The notes below the pieces were generated by a model. It was not told the DNA's origin and ran no database searches. It saw only the letters and a program-made list of their open reading frames with translations. From Rhodamnia argentea (Eukaryota > Streptophyta > Magnoliopsida > Myrtales > Myrtaceae): a stretch of DNA of 64,000 nucleotides. Shown here piece after piece: positions 36,482 to 47,325 of this stretch (positions are counted from its first letter, which is position 1; every line of letters begins with the position of its first letter). The DNA lies in NCBI RefSeq assembly GCF_020921035.1, contig NC_063156.1, positions 22,492,283 to 22,556,282 on the forward strand, given 5' to 3'. Both the position numbers and the translations under genes were made by a program.

Positions 36482-36928
36482 ATGGCACAATCGAAGACAC
36501 CGGTTACTCCAATCGATAAGGATACGTCTGTGTTTTGCCATTGTGGCCTCAAAGCTCCTTTGCGAACAGCAAGGACAAAGGACAACTGGGGAAGACGATA
36601 CCATGGCTGCCCAAGATACAACCACAATAATAAAGGGGAAAGTTGCAGTTTTTTCATTTAGGTTGATGAGGAAATCAGTCAATTGCTAAGGAGTGTATCC
36701 AAAAGTTTTCAGCGGAGCACTATCAAACAAGAACCAACATCGACCCACGATGAGGATGATGGTTGTTCAATAGTTGCTGAAGTCAAAGCTCTCAAGGCAC
36801 AACTGAAACAAATGAAACAAGTGAAACAAGAATCGGCATACCCGAAGAAAGAAAATTCTAGATTGAAGATAATTGTGGTTGTATTGTTGTTGTTTATAGT
36901 AATAACACAATTTATGATTTTGTCATAG
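36482..36928 (+). pseudogene. GRF zinc-finger, tail-anchored protein of the MULE (one stop)
   Basis: The frame runs 149 codons with a TAG at 36659-36661. Codons 16-60 form a GRF-type zinc finger: FCHCGLKAPLRTARTK, NWGRRYHGCPRY and SCSFF. Relatives normally continue with tryptophan where the TAG stands. Downstream, about residues 67-125 are polar with a short Q/K-rich coiled-coil-like part (EVKALKAQLKQMKQVKQE), and the last 20 residues (LKIIVVVLLLFIVITQFMIL) are a single membrane anchor at the very C-terminus. This GRF plus tail-anchor layout is known from uncharacterised plant proteins such as At4g04775. Its place between the left inverted repeat and the transposase gene, facing the latter, parallels mudrB. 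Role unknown; GRF fingers bind single-stranded DNA in other proteins. Confidence 0.8.
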
Positions 36929-37439
36929 AGTAAATGATCATGAACATATTTTGTAGGTATGTACTCTCAGTTAGAGGGATGAATGAAGTGAAGATTGTTT
37001 GATCTTTCTCAACCCTTTGCTAGTCTTTGCTCTATGGGAAGTATGCTTGAAGTGAATGTGCTCTCTGTTGTTGTTGTTTGATCTTTCCCAGTTGTCCTTA
37101 TGCTGCCCTTATCATACATATGCTATCATTTTCTTCCATTGAAAAAAAATAAGTAGAGCACCGAATACAACCACAAACAATTCGGAAAAAATTGTACCAT
37201 CAAAGGGTCAAAGGTTGTGTACAGAGAATAATTGCCTAACATTGTTTTTGCCAATGGATTCGAATCTTCCTTTAAACATTTGCGTCCATATTGCGTCATT
37301 ACATATAGATTAATCCAAAAAAAAAAAAAAAAACACGAACCCCGGAAAAACAGAGAGGTCCCACATTCGGTGAGCAAAAACATTTGCGTTCACATTGTGC
37401 CAAAAACCATTGTAGCCCTTGTGTAGATCTAGATCTCTT

Positions 37440-37545
37440 GGCTGTCATGAACAAAAAGCATCCTAATGTGCATTGAGCAAAAAGCATCCTAATGTGCACC
37501 GAGCAAAAAGCATCTCGGCTCGCATGAGCAAAAAGACTCTCGGTT
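37440..37545. repeat. Minisatellite inside the MULE
   Basis: Four drifting units of about 28-30 bases built on 'gagcaaaaagcatcctaatgtgca'. It lies in the non-coding spacer between the two MULE genes. Confidence 0.6.
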
Positions 37546-37775
37546 AGAACATAGCGTCAAATAACTTGAAATATCGGTTGCGCACCGAAACATAGCATCA
37601 GATATCATCAATACATGTTCAAACACTAAATAGTCACTCAAAAAGTATGAAACTGTTCCACGGATGCAACCAATTCATTTTCTCATCCAATAGCAACACT
37701 TTTTTTAGGGCACTGCATGCATCCCAATTAAAACATATTTGTTGGAATTACAAGAAGGATGAAATTGGCACTGCA

Positions 37776-37862
37776 GTTTCTATGACACACAACCAACCAG
37801 AATAGTGTTCCAGAATGCGGTTTCTATGACACACAACCAACCGGAATAGTGTTCCAGAATAA
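37776..37862. repeat. 44-bp tandem duplication inside the MULE
   Basis: Two nearly identical copies starting 'gtttctatgacacacaacc' at 37776 and 37820. Non-coding spacer. Confidence 0.8.
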
Positions 37863-38236
37863 GAAATGACCAACCAGCATACTACTAAAGGACAAAACTG
37901 ATTGAAGAACCAACCTGGGGTAAGGACTTGACTATTGTTACCCACATCGTCTACTCAAGAAACTGGAGGAAGTTCTTTTGGACAAATCTCCTCATCAACA
38001 ACCATTGTTACAGCAGAGTAATCATCATCTACACAATCTTCTTCCTTGAAGTCTTACTCCAAAAACAATTCATTCGACAAACAAAAATATGGGCCTCAAT
38101 GCTATTTCATCGAAACCATCAGCAACAAAAATACATCCACAATACTACTTCCTATTAACTTGTCATCTCGTGTCTTGTCTGGCACTTGTATTCTCAACCT
38201 GTCATTTTTAGATTTTGTTAGTTAACAAAAATTTTG

Positions 38237-41029
38237 TTAACAAATCTGAACTGGTGACAAAAAGGAACTCACGGTCCCATGTACATGAGTTATAAGAGCA
38301 TCACTAGCAATTGGTGTCCCACTAACGTTACCATTCGCACCTTCGCTTGTACGTCTTTGGACCTAGGCAAGCATAATATAAATTTAAAGTTAGTTGCATA
38401 AAGCAAGCATAATTCCATGCAAATAGAAGTACTTACCAAATGTTTTTTCCTTGACAATTGTGTTTGTGACGTCGTGCACATAGTATTCTTAACAGGACAT
38501 GTCAAACTATTGTGTCCTGTCTTCCTACAAGTTCGACAGGTCATCTTCATTCCTCTTCTCGACATTCTAGTTCGACTTGACGCCTCACCTTCCTCCCTTA
38601 ATCTTTTATGTCTACGTCTACCGGGCTTCACTTTGAGTGGAAGCGGTTCGGGTGCTTCCCCATTAGTTTTTTTCCAAAACCTCTCTCCTCGAACCGGCTT
38701 CAACATGTTCTGATATGCAGCCAAGAACTTCGCCTTCTTGTAGCACTCGTCTATATAATCGTATGCATCCTTCTTCTTATGATTCAAAGCGGAAATGGCA
38801 TGGGGACAAGGGATGCCAGTAAGTTGCCACCTCCTACAAGTACACTCTCTCATGGACACATCAACCACGAACTTCACACTCTTATCTAACACCTCATATC
38901 CATCATCACCATTCCATAGAACTCGGCAGTAAGTCGCATCACGTCTATTTTCTTCCAACTTTTTTACTATCCGTGGACCACAATCTCTCCTCCATCGAGC
39001 ACATGCATCCCTCTGTGTATGCATCCTTGTCATTATCATTGTCCTCATCTCCTCCAACATACTGTAAATGGACTTACATCTAGCATCTATGATTCTTCCA
39101 TTGAATGCCTCACATAAGTTGTTATCGATTATGTCACACTTGACCTCGGTGGTGAAGAAAGCCCTGGACCAATGCTTGGGCTCGGTTTGAACCAAGTCAT
39201 GATACGCGGCGGGACTAATCTTTTTCAATGCTTGAGCATGTTCATCATACTCTACCATAGTACTACTCTTAGCACATCGCCAAAACAATCTCTGCATTTG
39301 TATTCCCTTATACTTCTTGCCCCAATTGGCATAGATATGTCTAGCACACATTCTATGTTCAATTGCGGGTAACAAATCAGCCACAGCTTGTAGAAGACCC
39401 TACAAAATATGATGCCAATTAGTAAAACATACTACAAGTGTGATCATTTAAGAGATATAACAATTAGAAAAAGAAATTTACCTTTTGCTTGTCACTAATT
39501 ATGACCCAACCTTGTCCATATGTGCTGTTTATGTTGAGGTCCCACATTAAATTTCCCAAGAACCAACTCCACGTGTCTCCACTCTCAACTCTTACAACTG
39601 CCCATGCAATTGGGAACATTTGATCATTTGCATTTCTTCCAATGGCACACAAGATCTCCCTTTTACAAATTCCTTTTAAAAAGCAACCATCCAACCCAAC
39701 AACTTTCCTACATCCATCAAGGAAGCCTTTTTTGCATGCAGCAAAACATATATACATTCTCTCAAACAATGCCTTCGAGTCTATGTTAGGCTTTTCTACC
39801 TTCAATGTAACCATACTCCCAGGATTTGTGGCCCTAAGCTCCTCTGCATAATCCCACAACTTTGCATATTCATTTTTATAGTTTCCCATTAGAACTTCAA
39901 AGGCAAGTAGCTTAGCCTTAGTACATTGATTCATACTAACATTTAAGCCCAATTGATCCTTGATAAGCTCCCCGAAAGCAGCAGTTTTCATAGTTGGCAT
40001 TGCTCGAATTGGACCTAGATAGTGTTTTGCCAACCAAGAACTAGTGACCCTCTTATTATTAAAGCTAATGCTACATGTATGTTCTTCGTGGTAGGTCTTC
40101 ACATGGAATGATCCACTTCTAGCATCAAAAGATGCAGAAATCTTCCAAGGACAATTCTCATCAGCACATTTAGCTCTAACAAATTTTCTTTCATTCTTGA
40201 TAAACTTTATCTCTCTACGCTCGGCCACAGAATACTTTTTGAGAGCATCTTTAAATTGCATGCCATCATCAAACTTCATGGACATAGCAAAAAAAGGGGC
40301 TGCACAATTAGGATCATAACTTAGAAACTTGCTTTTCCTTCTTGTCACGTTGACGTCTTCCTCCTCCACGTTAGAATCCAAACTCTCATCTCCATCTGTT
40401 TCATAATAGTCTGTTTGGTAACCGCCTTCAGCAATAACCTCATCGGATCGTTGGGAAATAGATGATTCTCTCGCAGATTGTTGGGATGGTACAACTTCTG
40501 TGAGTGGTTCTACTTGAATCCAACCCTTTGTGGCCCTCTTGTGAAATTCCCTAATGTTGTTCCTACCTTCGACAAGGTCCTCATCATCCTTATCCTCATC
40601 ATCAGTCAAGAAATTTGCATCGACTAGGAAGTCCGAGTGTTAACTATCTAAATCAATTTCTTCAACCCGACCATCACCCTCACCAATGCCCTCACCATGA
40701 CCAGCACCTTCACCTACCTCATCATCAAAATATTCACCATAAACCTCCAAACACTCTTGATGTAAATAATGAAAAAGTAGATCGACAAGAGTGTTATCAT
40801 CAAATATGAATCTTAAACCATCTTCCAAAGACTTCCCAGGATACTTAAAGTAAAGCTTTTCAAATTTACCATTTGCCCCATCCTCGATGTCCTTAACGAA
40901 CCTTTCATAACTTCTTGAGTTGATATCTACGTATACTAGATCCATCCGCCCCCCAACATACTCGAGCATTGGGCGTCGGACAAATTTTCCACCATGATAA
41001 AGGCGGACCAATGTTGAGTTGCTGCTCAT
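38237..41029 (-). pseudogene. MULE transposase (PB1-like + MuDR DBD + DDE + SWIM), one in-frame stop
   Basis: Three exons, 41029-39482, 39399-38437 and 38362-38237, with introns of 82 and 74 bases (GT-AG; the first joins DKQK to GLLQAV), give about 878 codons. Order: a PB1-like domain (codons 1-110; VRLYHGGKFVRRP, GRMDLVYVD); an acidic linker with a TAA at 40640-40642; the MuDR DNA-binding zinc domain (FKDALKKYSVAERREIKF, RAKCADENCPWKISAS, HTCS); the MULE catalytic core with D in GLDGCFLKG, D in IISDKQKG and E in NNLCEAFNGR; the SWIM finger (CTCRRWQLTGIPCPHA); and a CCHC knuckle (CRTCRKTGHNSLTC). Apart from the TAA the frame is fully open. The TAA sits in the variable linker, so readthrough or downstream re-initiation could still give a catalytic protein. 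Otherwise it is a newly broken gene. Confidence 0.92.
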
Positions 41030-41234
41030 ATTGACCCTATACAAAAAGAGAATGTATATTAATGGAGGTGGTCAACATAATGACACGCGTGAAGATAATT
41101 TGCCACACAAATTTTGTATTAATAGTATAGCTAAAGAATCTATTACGTCCAAAATTAAACATTCTTTTATGGTCAAATATTTAAATCTCTCAGATATATG
41201 AGAAATCTTCAAGATTAAAGAAAGCTTGAGAAAA

Positions 41235-42205
41235 CAATAGCAGTTCTCTATAGCAGATACTACCAACTTTCGATCAGAGATGAAAAAGATACCAGTTTTT
41301 GCAAATTTAGCCCCAAAAAAGAAGCAAATATTAGACCAAACATAGACAAAGTACGAGCTACACTACTTCCTCTACACAGCACAAGATGGACATCCTAGCC
41401 GACAGTTTTCCCAGAAACAAGAACCGGTGCTAAGTTTCTAATCAATTCGGCCACACGACAAGACTTCAAACCTCGTCCTAAAGAGTCGTCGACCGTGAGT
41501 CGCTTGCGAAAATCCCTCGCTATGTCGCGAGCGTCGTCAGAATCGTCGGCCTTCACCCATCGTTAGAGTCGTCAACCGTCGTCCGTCTTCGAGGAGCAGA
41601 TTAGGGTCTCGTGAAGGGGATAAGCGGGGTCGCACATCCAATGGCCGATTGCCGTCGACGGCCGTCGTCCGTCGTCGATGAGTGACGGACGAGAGTGGTG
41701 AGCAATTTAGGGTTCTGTTTTGATTTTCAAAACGTGGGATTCTGATTTTGGGTGTTGTGGTTTTAGGGCAATTTGCCCAGAAATGAAACACGAGAACCGG
41801 AAAAAAAAAAAAAGAACAAAAAAGAAAAAGTCGTCGTTTTTATTTGCTGGCATCCACGTCGGCGCCGGACCAACCATGTAGGACGGCCGGCGCCGACTAG
41901 GAGTCCACGTAAGGATTTTCCGGGAGTTAAATTGATCGGTAGACTAAATTAGCAAAAAGTAAAAAGGTTTAGGACTAAATTGGTAAAATTAAAAGGTTTA
42001 GGACTAAATCAGCAACATATGAAAAGATTTAGGACTGAATCGGCAAAATTAAAAGGTTTAGGACTAAATCGGCAAAAGTGTAATAGGTTTAGGACTAAAT
42101 CAGCAACATATGAAAATGTTTAGGACTGAATCGGCAAAATTAAAAGGTTTAGGACTAAATCGGCAAAAGTGTAATAGGTTTAGGACTTTTTTGACAATTT
42201 TCCCC
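41235..42205. repeat. Right terminal inverted repeat of Mutator-like element
   Basis: About 971 bp, the inverted copy of 35301-36235. It contains an extra direct duplication of about 87 bases near 42000-42180 (the block 'aaggtttaggactaaatc ... gtaataggtttaggac' appears twice) that the left end has once. Ends TTTTCCCC at 42205. It should hold the promoter of the transposase gene. Confidence 0.85.
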
Positions 42206-42214
42206 GTAATGTGG
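42206..42214. repeat. Right 9-bp target duplication of Mutator-like element
   Basis: GTAATGTGG, identical to 35292-35300. Confidence 0.85.
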
Positions 42215-42495
42215 TCTCCGAACTTTAAATTTATTCAACGTAACCCCAAAACTTTTGATACATGTTTAATTTAGTCCTAATCCTTTAATTAATTCAAGTT
42301 TAAGGACAACACGAAACATTTTCATACAGTTCGATGATTATATTGAGCATAAATAAATTATGTATAGGGCCACATTAAACAAATTACAAGTTCATGGACG
42401 GCATTGCATATTGGAATAGAGTTTAACGGCTATATTGAATAAATAAAAAGTTCAAGGATCGCATTGTATATTTGGCCAAAGTACAAAGGCGATTT
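42215..42495. repeat. Right part of the older repeat split by the MULE
   Basis: Continues the family begun at 35195 ('aatgtggtctccgaactttaaa', 'tttaatttagtcctaatcc') and closes with inverted phrases such as 'gttcaaggatcgcattgtatatttgg'. Non-coding. Confidence 0.6.
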
Positions 42496-42770
42496 GTACC
42501 ATTATCTTAATAAAAGAAAGTTCTACTTCAAATATGATATATCCACCCCACCATGCACGCTCAATACCATGACTTTTTTTTTCCGGGGGGTGAAAAAAAA
42601 AGCTTTATTACCAAGGATATCCCGACTAATGCCAAAATCGATATATCAAGTGATGCGACCGACACCCTAAACAAGGGAGTCGGATACGGCATTGGCTTGG
42701 CTATCATATATTAATTTCATGAATTAATCTTAGTATGTCTAACGTTAACAATTTTTTTAACACAAAATTT

Positions 42771-42792
42771 AGAGAGAGAGAGAGAGAGAGAG
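42771..42792. repeat. (AG)n microsatellite
   Basis: Eleven AG units about 1.45 kb upstream of the GASA gene. Confidence 0.8.
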
Positions 42793-43544
42793 ATGCACAT
42801 TGCTGTCTGGGATTGGACGCAGCTTTTCGTAGAGGGGTCATGTGCAGCGTGCAGATCCGCCCCTTCCCCTTCACATGGCCCCTCCATTATTATCACCATC
42901 GCTCGCCTCCTCCTTCTTCCTCCTCCTCCTCCACCACCACTTCGCGTGTCTGAAATGGGGCCACCTATCCCCTGTCACCACTCCAGCCGTGTACCCGCTC
43001 CCAGATCTCGCCACGTCACCTCCCACGCTCCCGATCTTCGCCTCACGTGGGGCTCTGATCGCGGGTCCATTGCTCTTTGGGTACTCGGCAGCAGTAGTAG
43101 ATCATTTCTCGACCAACTAATAAATGCCACACCTCCCCACCCCAGAAAAAACCAGAAGGGCCGACTAGCTGTCCTTGGGCTTGGGTTGTCCACACACGCC
43201 ATCCGTTGGAAACACCTCCGACCCGAGTTTCAGTGGATCCATCCATGGATGACAGTCGTTTGATATGGCGGACCCACACAATCGACGGTCGTGATCCATT
43301 TGATATAATAATCCCGCCCCCGACTTAAGTAACTCCCACGTTACCTTGCTTCGCTCCCACCGGCACCTTCAGCTCTCCTCCGTTATTTGCTTCCACGATA
43401 TTCCCAGAGCAAGTTATCTTCAAATCCTCTGGATCCCTGCGTAATGCTCACATATAGCTTTTCAGAGTAATAAGAACAGAGAGATTGATGGGAGCGTCCG
43501 TGGAAGATGTGCGAAGAAGACAGTAAATACCCTCTTAACAAAAT

Positions 43545-44083
43545 GTGCTTGCTTTGATCTATGGACTTGTAGAGAAATTTATTAGGGTCGGACTGAACGA
43601 GTGGAGGAGGACTGAGCGGGTAATACATATTACAGAGGTGCAACCAACAGAACTGACAACTGTAAATGTCTTGGATTGCCTTTCCACCACCCGACACATG
43701 GCAGATCTCAAGCCCGGTGCCGCAATGGAAGTGTGTGAATGTACCATGGATAGATCTGAGGCTAAGCGGTGAGTGACCGTACTCATTCGGTACAGCATTA
43801 AGATCGAGAGCGAGAGAACTGGCGTGTTAATCGGGCACATGAGGCGGCAACATGATTTGTGGGGAACTTCGGATAGATCTCGATCATCTTTTAGTCTAAT
43901 GGGTAACGTGGGAATATACTCCCAAGATGGGATTTTTATTTTGCCCACTTCTTTCTTAAACGGCATAGCAGATCGTACAAGTTGTTCCATTAAAAGTTTA
44001 GCAGAGGAAACAGTTAAAAAAGTAAATTGGGGGTTCGTATTAGGCGGGGACTTGAGTCCCAACCCCACTTGAGGTTGGCTCAT
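43545..44083. other. Unrecognised stretch open on both strands, upstream of the GASA gene
   Basis: The minus strand is open without a stop for 174 codons (44083-43559). The plus strand is open over almost the same bases (43545-44072, 176 codons) apart from one TGA at 43770-43772. The plus-strand product has a protein-like composition (e.g. HITEVQPTELTTVNVLDC; SIKSLAEETVKKVNWGF). I recognise no domain in either strand. It ends just before the TATA box of the GASA gene. It could be a remnant of a mobile or viral insertion, or the double opening may be chance. No function is assigned. Confidence 0.35.
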
Positions 44084-44084
44084 C

Positions 44085-44093
44085 TATTTATAG
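44085..44093 (+). promoter_or_regulatory. TATA box of the GASA gene
   Basis: TATTTATAG, 159 bases before the start codon at 44244; expected transcription start near 44120. Confidence 0.6.
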
Positions 44094-44243
44094 CCCATCC
44101 TGCCTTAAGAGTTCTCGGAGCATCCAAAAGCACTCTCGCTAGTTTCTGCCAAGGCCATTTCTCCAGCAAGCCTCTCTTTAATCTCTCTGTGCTTGTGCCT
44201 GCGTCTCTGTGGGAAAAGGGAGGCTTGTTTTACCTGTTCGAAA

Positions 44244-45275
44244 ATGGCCATGACTAAGCTTGCCTGTGTTCTGCTCCTGGCTCTGGTCGGAATTTCCATG
44301 GTGGCGACCCAGGTTAGTTTCTACACAGACCCACTTCTGCAAATCTGCCATAGCCCTTCAAACAACGCTTGACGAGCTTTGTGTTTGTTCTCTCTATCTA
44401 TTGTAGGTTATGGCAAAGGAAGCCCAGTTCCACCTTGACAATGTGAGTTGCTACGCTATTTTTGCTCTGCAGATGGCCTCTGTTTGTGTCTCTTTCTTCC
44501 CTTTGGAAATTCTACAATGTACCTTATCGTGACTAGGGTTTTTGAACTTTTTTGTCCAGGCATACGGACCTGGAAGTCTCAAGAGCTATCGTAAGTTACT
44601 GCAAGGATAAATCATCTTTTGATGTCTTTCCTTTCCTTTTAATGATTCTTTCGAGTCTCTGAGGGTTGGATCTGAACTCTTGAACTAAGTAGCAAGATCC
44701 ACTCTTTCAAGCCTATTTGATCTGCATCTCCGCTTGATCTCAAGCTCAAACCATGTAGATTTTTTTCTCACCCGGTTTAGGGAACTTATGAAAAGGAGTT
44801 TTTCTTTCGTCGAATTGTGAAAAGAAAATTCATAGGCAGCAAAAGGTCAAAATTCTTGGCTTTCGGTCATTTTATCAAACGCATGGACTGCTAAAAGAAG
44901 CCACTAAGGCATTTTATCAAACACGGAGGCCACATTGGTATTTAGCAACTTCCCAGTGACTTTTTATATCTAGATCCACCCATTTTATCACAAAGCAAGC
45001 ACCTTTTAAGCATCACACCTCCTCTCTCTTTCTGGGTTTCTCAAAGAGATTGTAGGGGACTCTAACCAGAAGGCATTTGATGAAATTTGACAGAGTGCTC
45101 GGGCCAATGCTCGAGGCGATGCAAGCAGACGCAGTACAAGAAGCCATGCCTGTTCTTCTGCAACAAGTGCTGCGCCAAGTGCCTCTGCGTCCCACCGGGC
45201 TTCTACGGCAACAAGCAAGTGTGCCCTTGCTATAACAACTGGAAGACCAAGCGTGGCACTCCCAAGTGCCCTTGA
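44244..45275 (+). CDS. GASA/snakin family secreted cysteine-rich peptide
   Basis: Four exons, 44244-44312, 44407-44442, 44560-44590 and 45094-45275, all with GT-AG introns, encode 105 residues. Residues 1-26 are a signal peptide (MAMTKLACVLLLALVGISMV). A short variable part follows (AKEAQFHLDNAYGPGSLKSY), then the 60-residue GASA domain with all 12 cysteines in the usual pattern: QCSGQCSRRC, KKPCLFFCNKCCAKCLCVPP, GNKQVCPCYNNWK and the final PKCP. The family acts outside the cell in growth, gibberellin response and defence; snakin members are antimicrobial peptides. Small early exons are typical for GASA genes. The leader is about 120 bases. Which GASA member it corresponds to is uncertain. 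No defect is seen. Confidence 0.95.
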
Positions 45276-46334
45276 ACCACTCGCGCTCAAGCCCAGTTCA
45301 TCCCCATACCATCCACCACTACTAGTATTTACCAAGTACCAATAGATTAGTCCATAAAGGTCACGACTTTAATGACCATTCTGTTTGTTATTCAAAGACT
45401 AAGCGAGTGTTTTTGAGTCCCTCAATCCATGGCTCTGGCTCCGTTGGGGTTTTGACTCTCTCCCCCCAAGTGAGAGCCGTCTATGATTAATTACTGCTGT
45501 AATGTTGACCCATTTAATGTAGTGGTCAAAAGGGTCCTTCCTCCTTTTTTTGTCGTCGATGATGACCTTTTATGTTTCTTCCGATGTCCTAGCAAGAAGA
45601 GAAATTTCTGGCAAAAGTTTGACCGGCAGTGATGGAGGTTGGGCAGTTAATGCACATGCATCACTGATGTCTTCTGGGTTTTTTTAAATGGAGATGGTTC
45701 TGTCATGAAACTGCACATGCAAAAAGAAGCGACAGTTTCCATAAAAAAACGACACGAGCATGTGAAGCAAAAGAGACTCCCACTAGAGATGAGCAAATCT
45801 GATCTGACAGATGGTGAGACGAGCACTATGTGCATTCAGTCACATGGAATTGACGAGGCCGGTCCGGGGACACCGCTTTATATATCGAGTGACAAGACAA
45901 ACTCGGTCTAAAGACTAGGTTTTAATCGGGTAACCGCTATGATTTACGCGGAAGGACTTGCTTAGTGTGAAAAATAGGCTAGGACTATGCTTCGAGATTA
46001 AGTTGAACTCTCTCGGCCCTCTATTAGTAATAGATGGTATGCTCGTATTGGATCGTATAGTGCGCGTACCGTACGTACACATGTATAAGTTCTGATTTTC
46101 ATTACATACGTTAATTTGATTACTAGGCCTATTATCAAGGGGGTGGCAAGAGTTCTCTATATGGGCTCCAGAACAAGAATATCCAGCGCATGAGAAGAGG
46201 CCCAGAATCGGCCCACTGGGCTTATTCACTTGCAGTTGGTCACCATGTTTCGGGCTAGTAGAGGGAAGTCTGTGACGTCACCATTGAGAAAGTAACATGG
46301 AATAGGAGTCACAGATTTTAAAGAAAATTCCAAA
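45276..46334. other. GASA 3' region and gene-free DNA
   Basis: 45276 to about 45540 is the likely 3' untranslated region. No further gene is seen to 46334. Confidence 0.5.
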
Positions 46335-47325
46335 TCAAGATCCGAAGCGTCTTCATTTGAGAAAAATAAGTATCTGAAATGCCATCAATTTCTCAAATAA
46401 GGGCATAACTGAATCTTATTTCAAATGAGGGTATGAAATGACCATGTTAGTCTTAAAAAAAAAGCATGACCTCATCGGCTGGTCAATGACATTTTTGTCA
46501 TTTAATTTTTTTGATTTTTTGATTTTCCAATTTCTTTTCTTTCCTTTTCGTGGTAGCCGATCTCATACGATGGCTGGACATTGATGATGCTCGGAGAGGG
46601 CCAAGCGAGGCCTCTTTCGAAAGCCATAGGCAAGGGATGGTGTCGTCCCGGACTCAATTTTTCAGCTAAATCGTTCAATTTGACTAATAGAATGCTCACT
46701 TGATTGCTTTTAATATTTTATCTCTTCTCTATGGTGTCCTACGTGGCGCTAAGGTTAACTAAAGCACTAAAATCACGTTGTTTTGATATGAATCCTAACT
46801 TTTACACATCTAATTAAATTAGGTTAAAAAAATCCAAAAAAATTTTCCACGTAAAAGACAAATTCAAAAAAGGGAAAAAAAAAGACTAAAACATAAATTA
46901 AAAAAACACACACACACACAAAAAAAGAAAAACTCAAGCGAGAACCTCTTGCCTGGGACCGCCGCCCCATTGCCCGCGGGGCTTTAGCAATGGCCGGCGA
47001 CCTTCCTCCAAATCTAGGCAAGGGTCGCCGGCCCTCACCCATAGCGGGGTCACCAGCCATCGCAGACTCCTCACAAGCGAGGGGGCAACGGTCACATTTG
47101 GTAGGGTAGTCCTCCCACCTGTATTTTTTTTTTTTCAACTTTTAGTTTTTTTTTTTCTACTTTAATTTAACTAAAAATTAGGTTAAAATTATCTTGCTCG
47201 AATATATAGCCAATCGGCAAGGTTATGCCCTTTTTTGAAATAGTCATGTCCACCTCAAGTCCTTATTTAAGAAAATGATAGCACTTCGGACCCTTATTTG
47301 AAAATATTCTCAAATTTTATCCCTC
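46335..47325. mobile_element. Non-autonomous DNA element with inverted ends, ~1 kb
   Basis: The left part (agatccgaagcg..., 'tctcaaataagggcata') and the right part read inward ('tttcaaataagggtccgaag', 'aaaaaagggcataac') are imperfect inverted copies over about 100 bases. The middle includes GC-rich 'atggccggcgacc' phrases akin to the MITE cores elsewhere. A target duplication was not clear. No coding content. Confidence 0.5.

Larger units (their letters stand above)
35301..42205. mobile_element. Two-gene Mutator-like element (MULE), 6.9 kb
   Basis: Inverted ends of about 0.94 and 0.97 kb and a 9-bp target duplication GTAATGTGG bound the element. It carries a transposase gene on the minus strand (41029-38237) and a convergent second gene on the plus strand (36482-36928), separated by about 1.3 kb of non-coding DNA with two short minisatellites. 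Convergent genes read from the two ends is the layout of maize MuDR. Each gene has exactly one premature stop as sequenced, so the copy is either just dead or dependent on readthrough. Several short MITEs in the window share its first 40 bases or so, making it the likely source of their enzyme. Confidence 0.9.

Noticed and set aside
37440-37545. CRISPR-like spaced repeats
   Set aside because: Units of ~28 bases are adjacent with drift and no unique spacers; this is a minisatellite within a plant transposon.
42793-43263. 156-codon plus-strand frame and overlapping antisense frames
   Set aside because: GC-richer upstream DNA opens several frames at once; composition (P, H, S rich) looks random and there is no domain.
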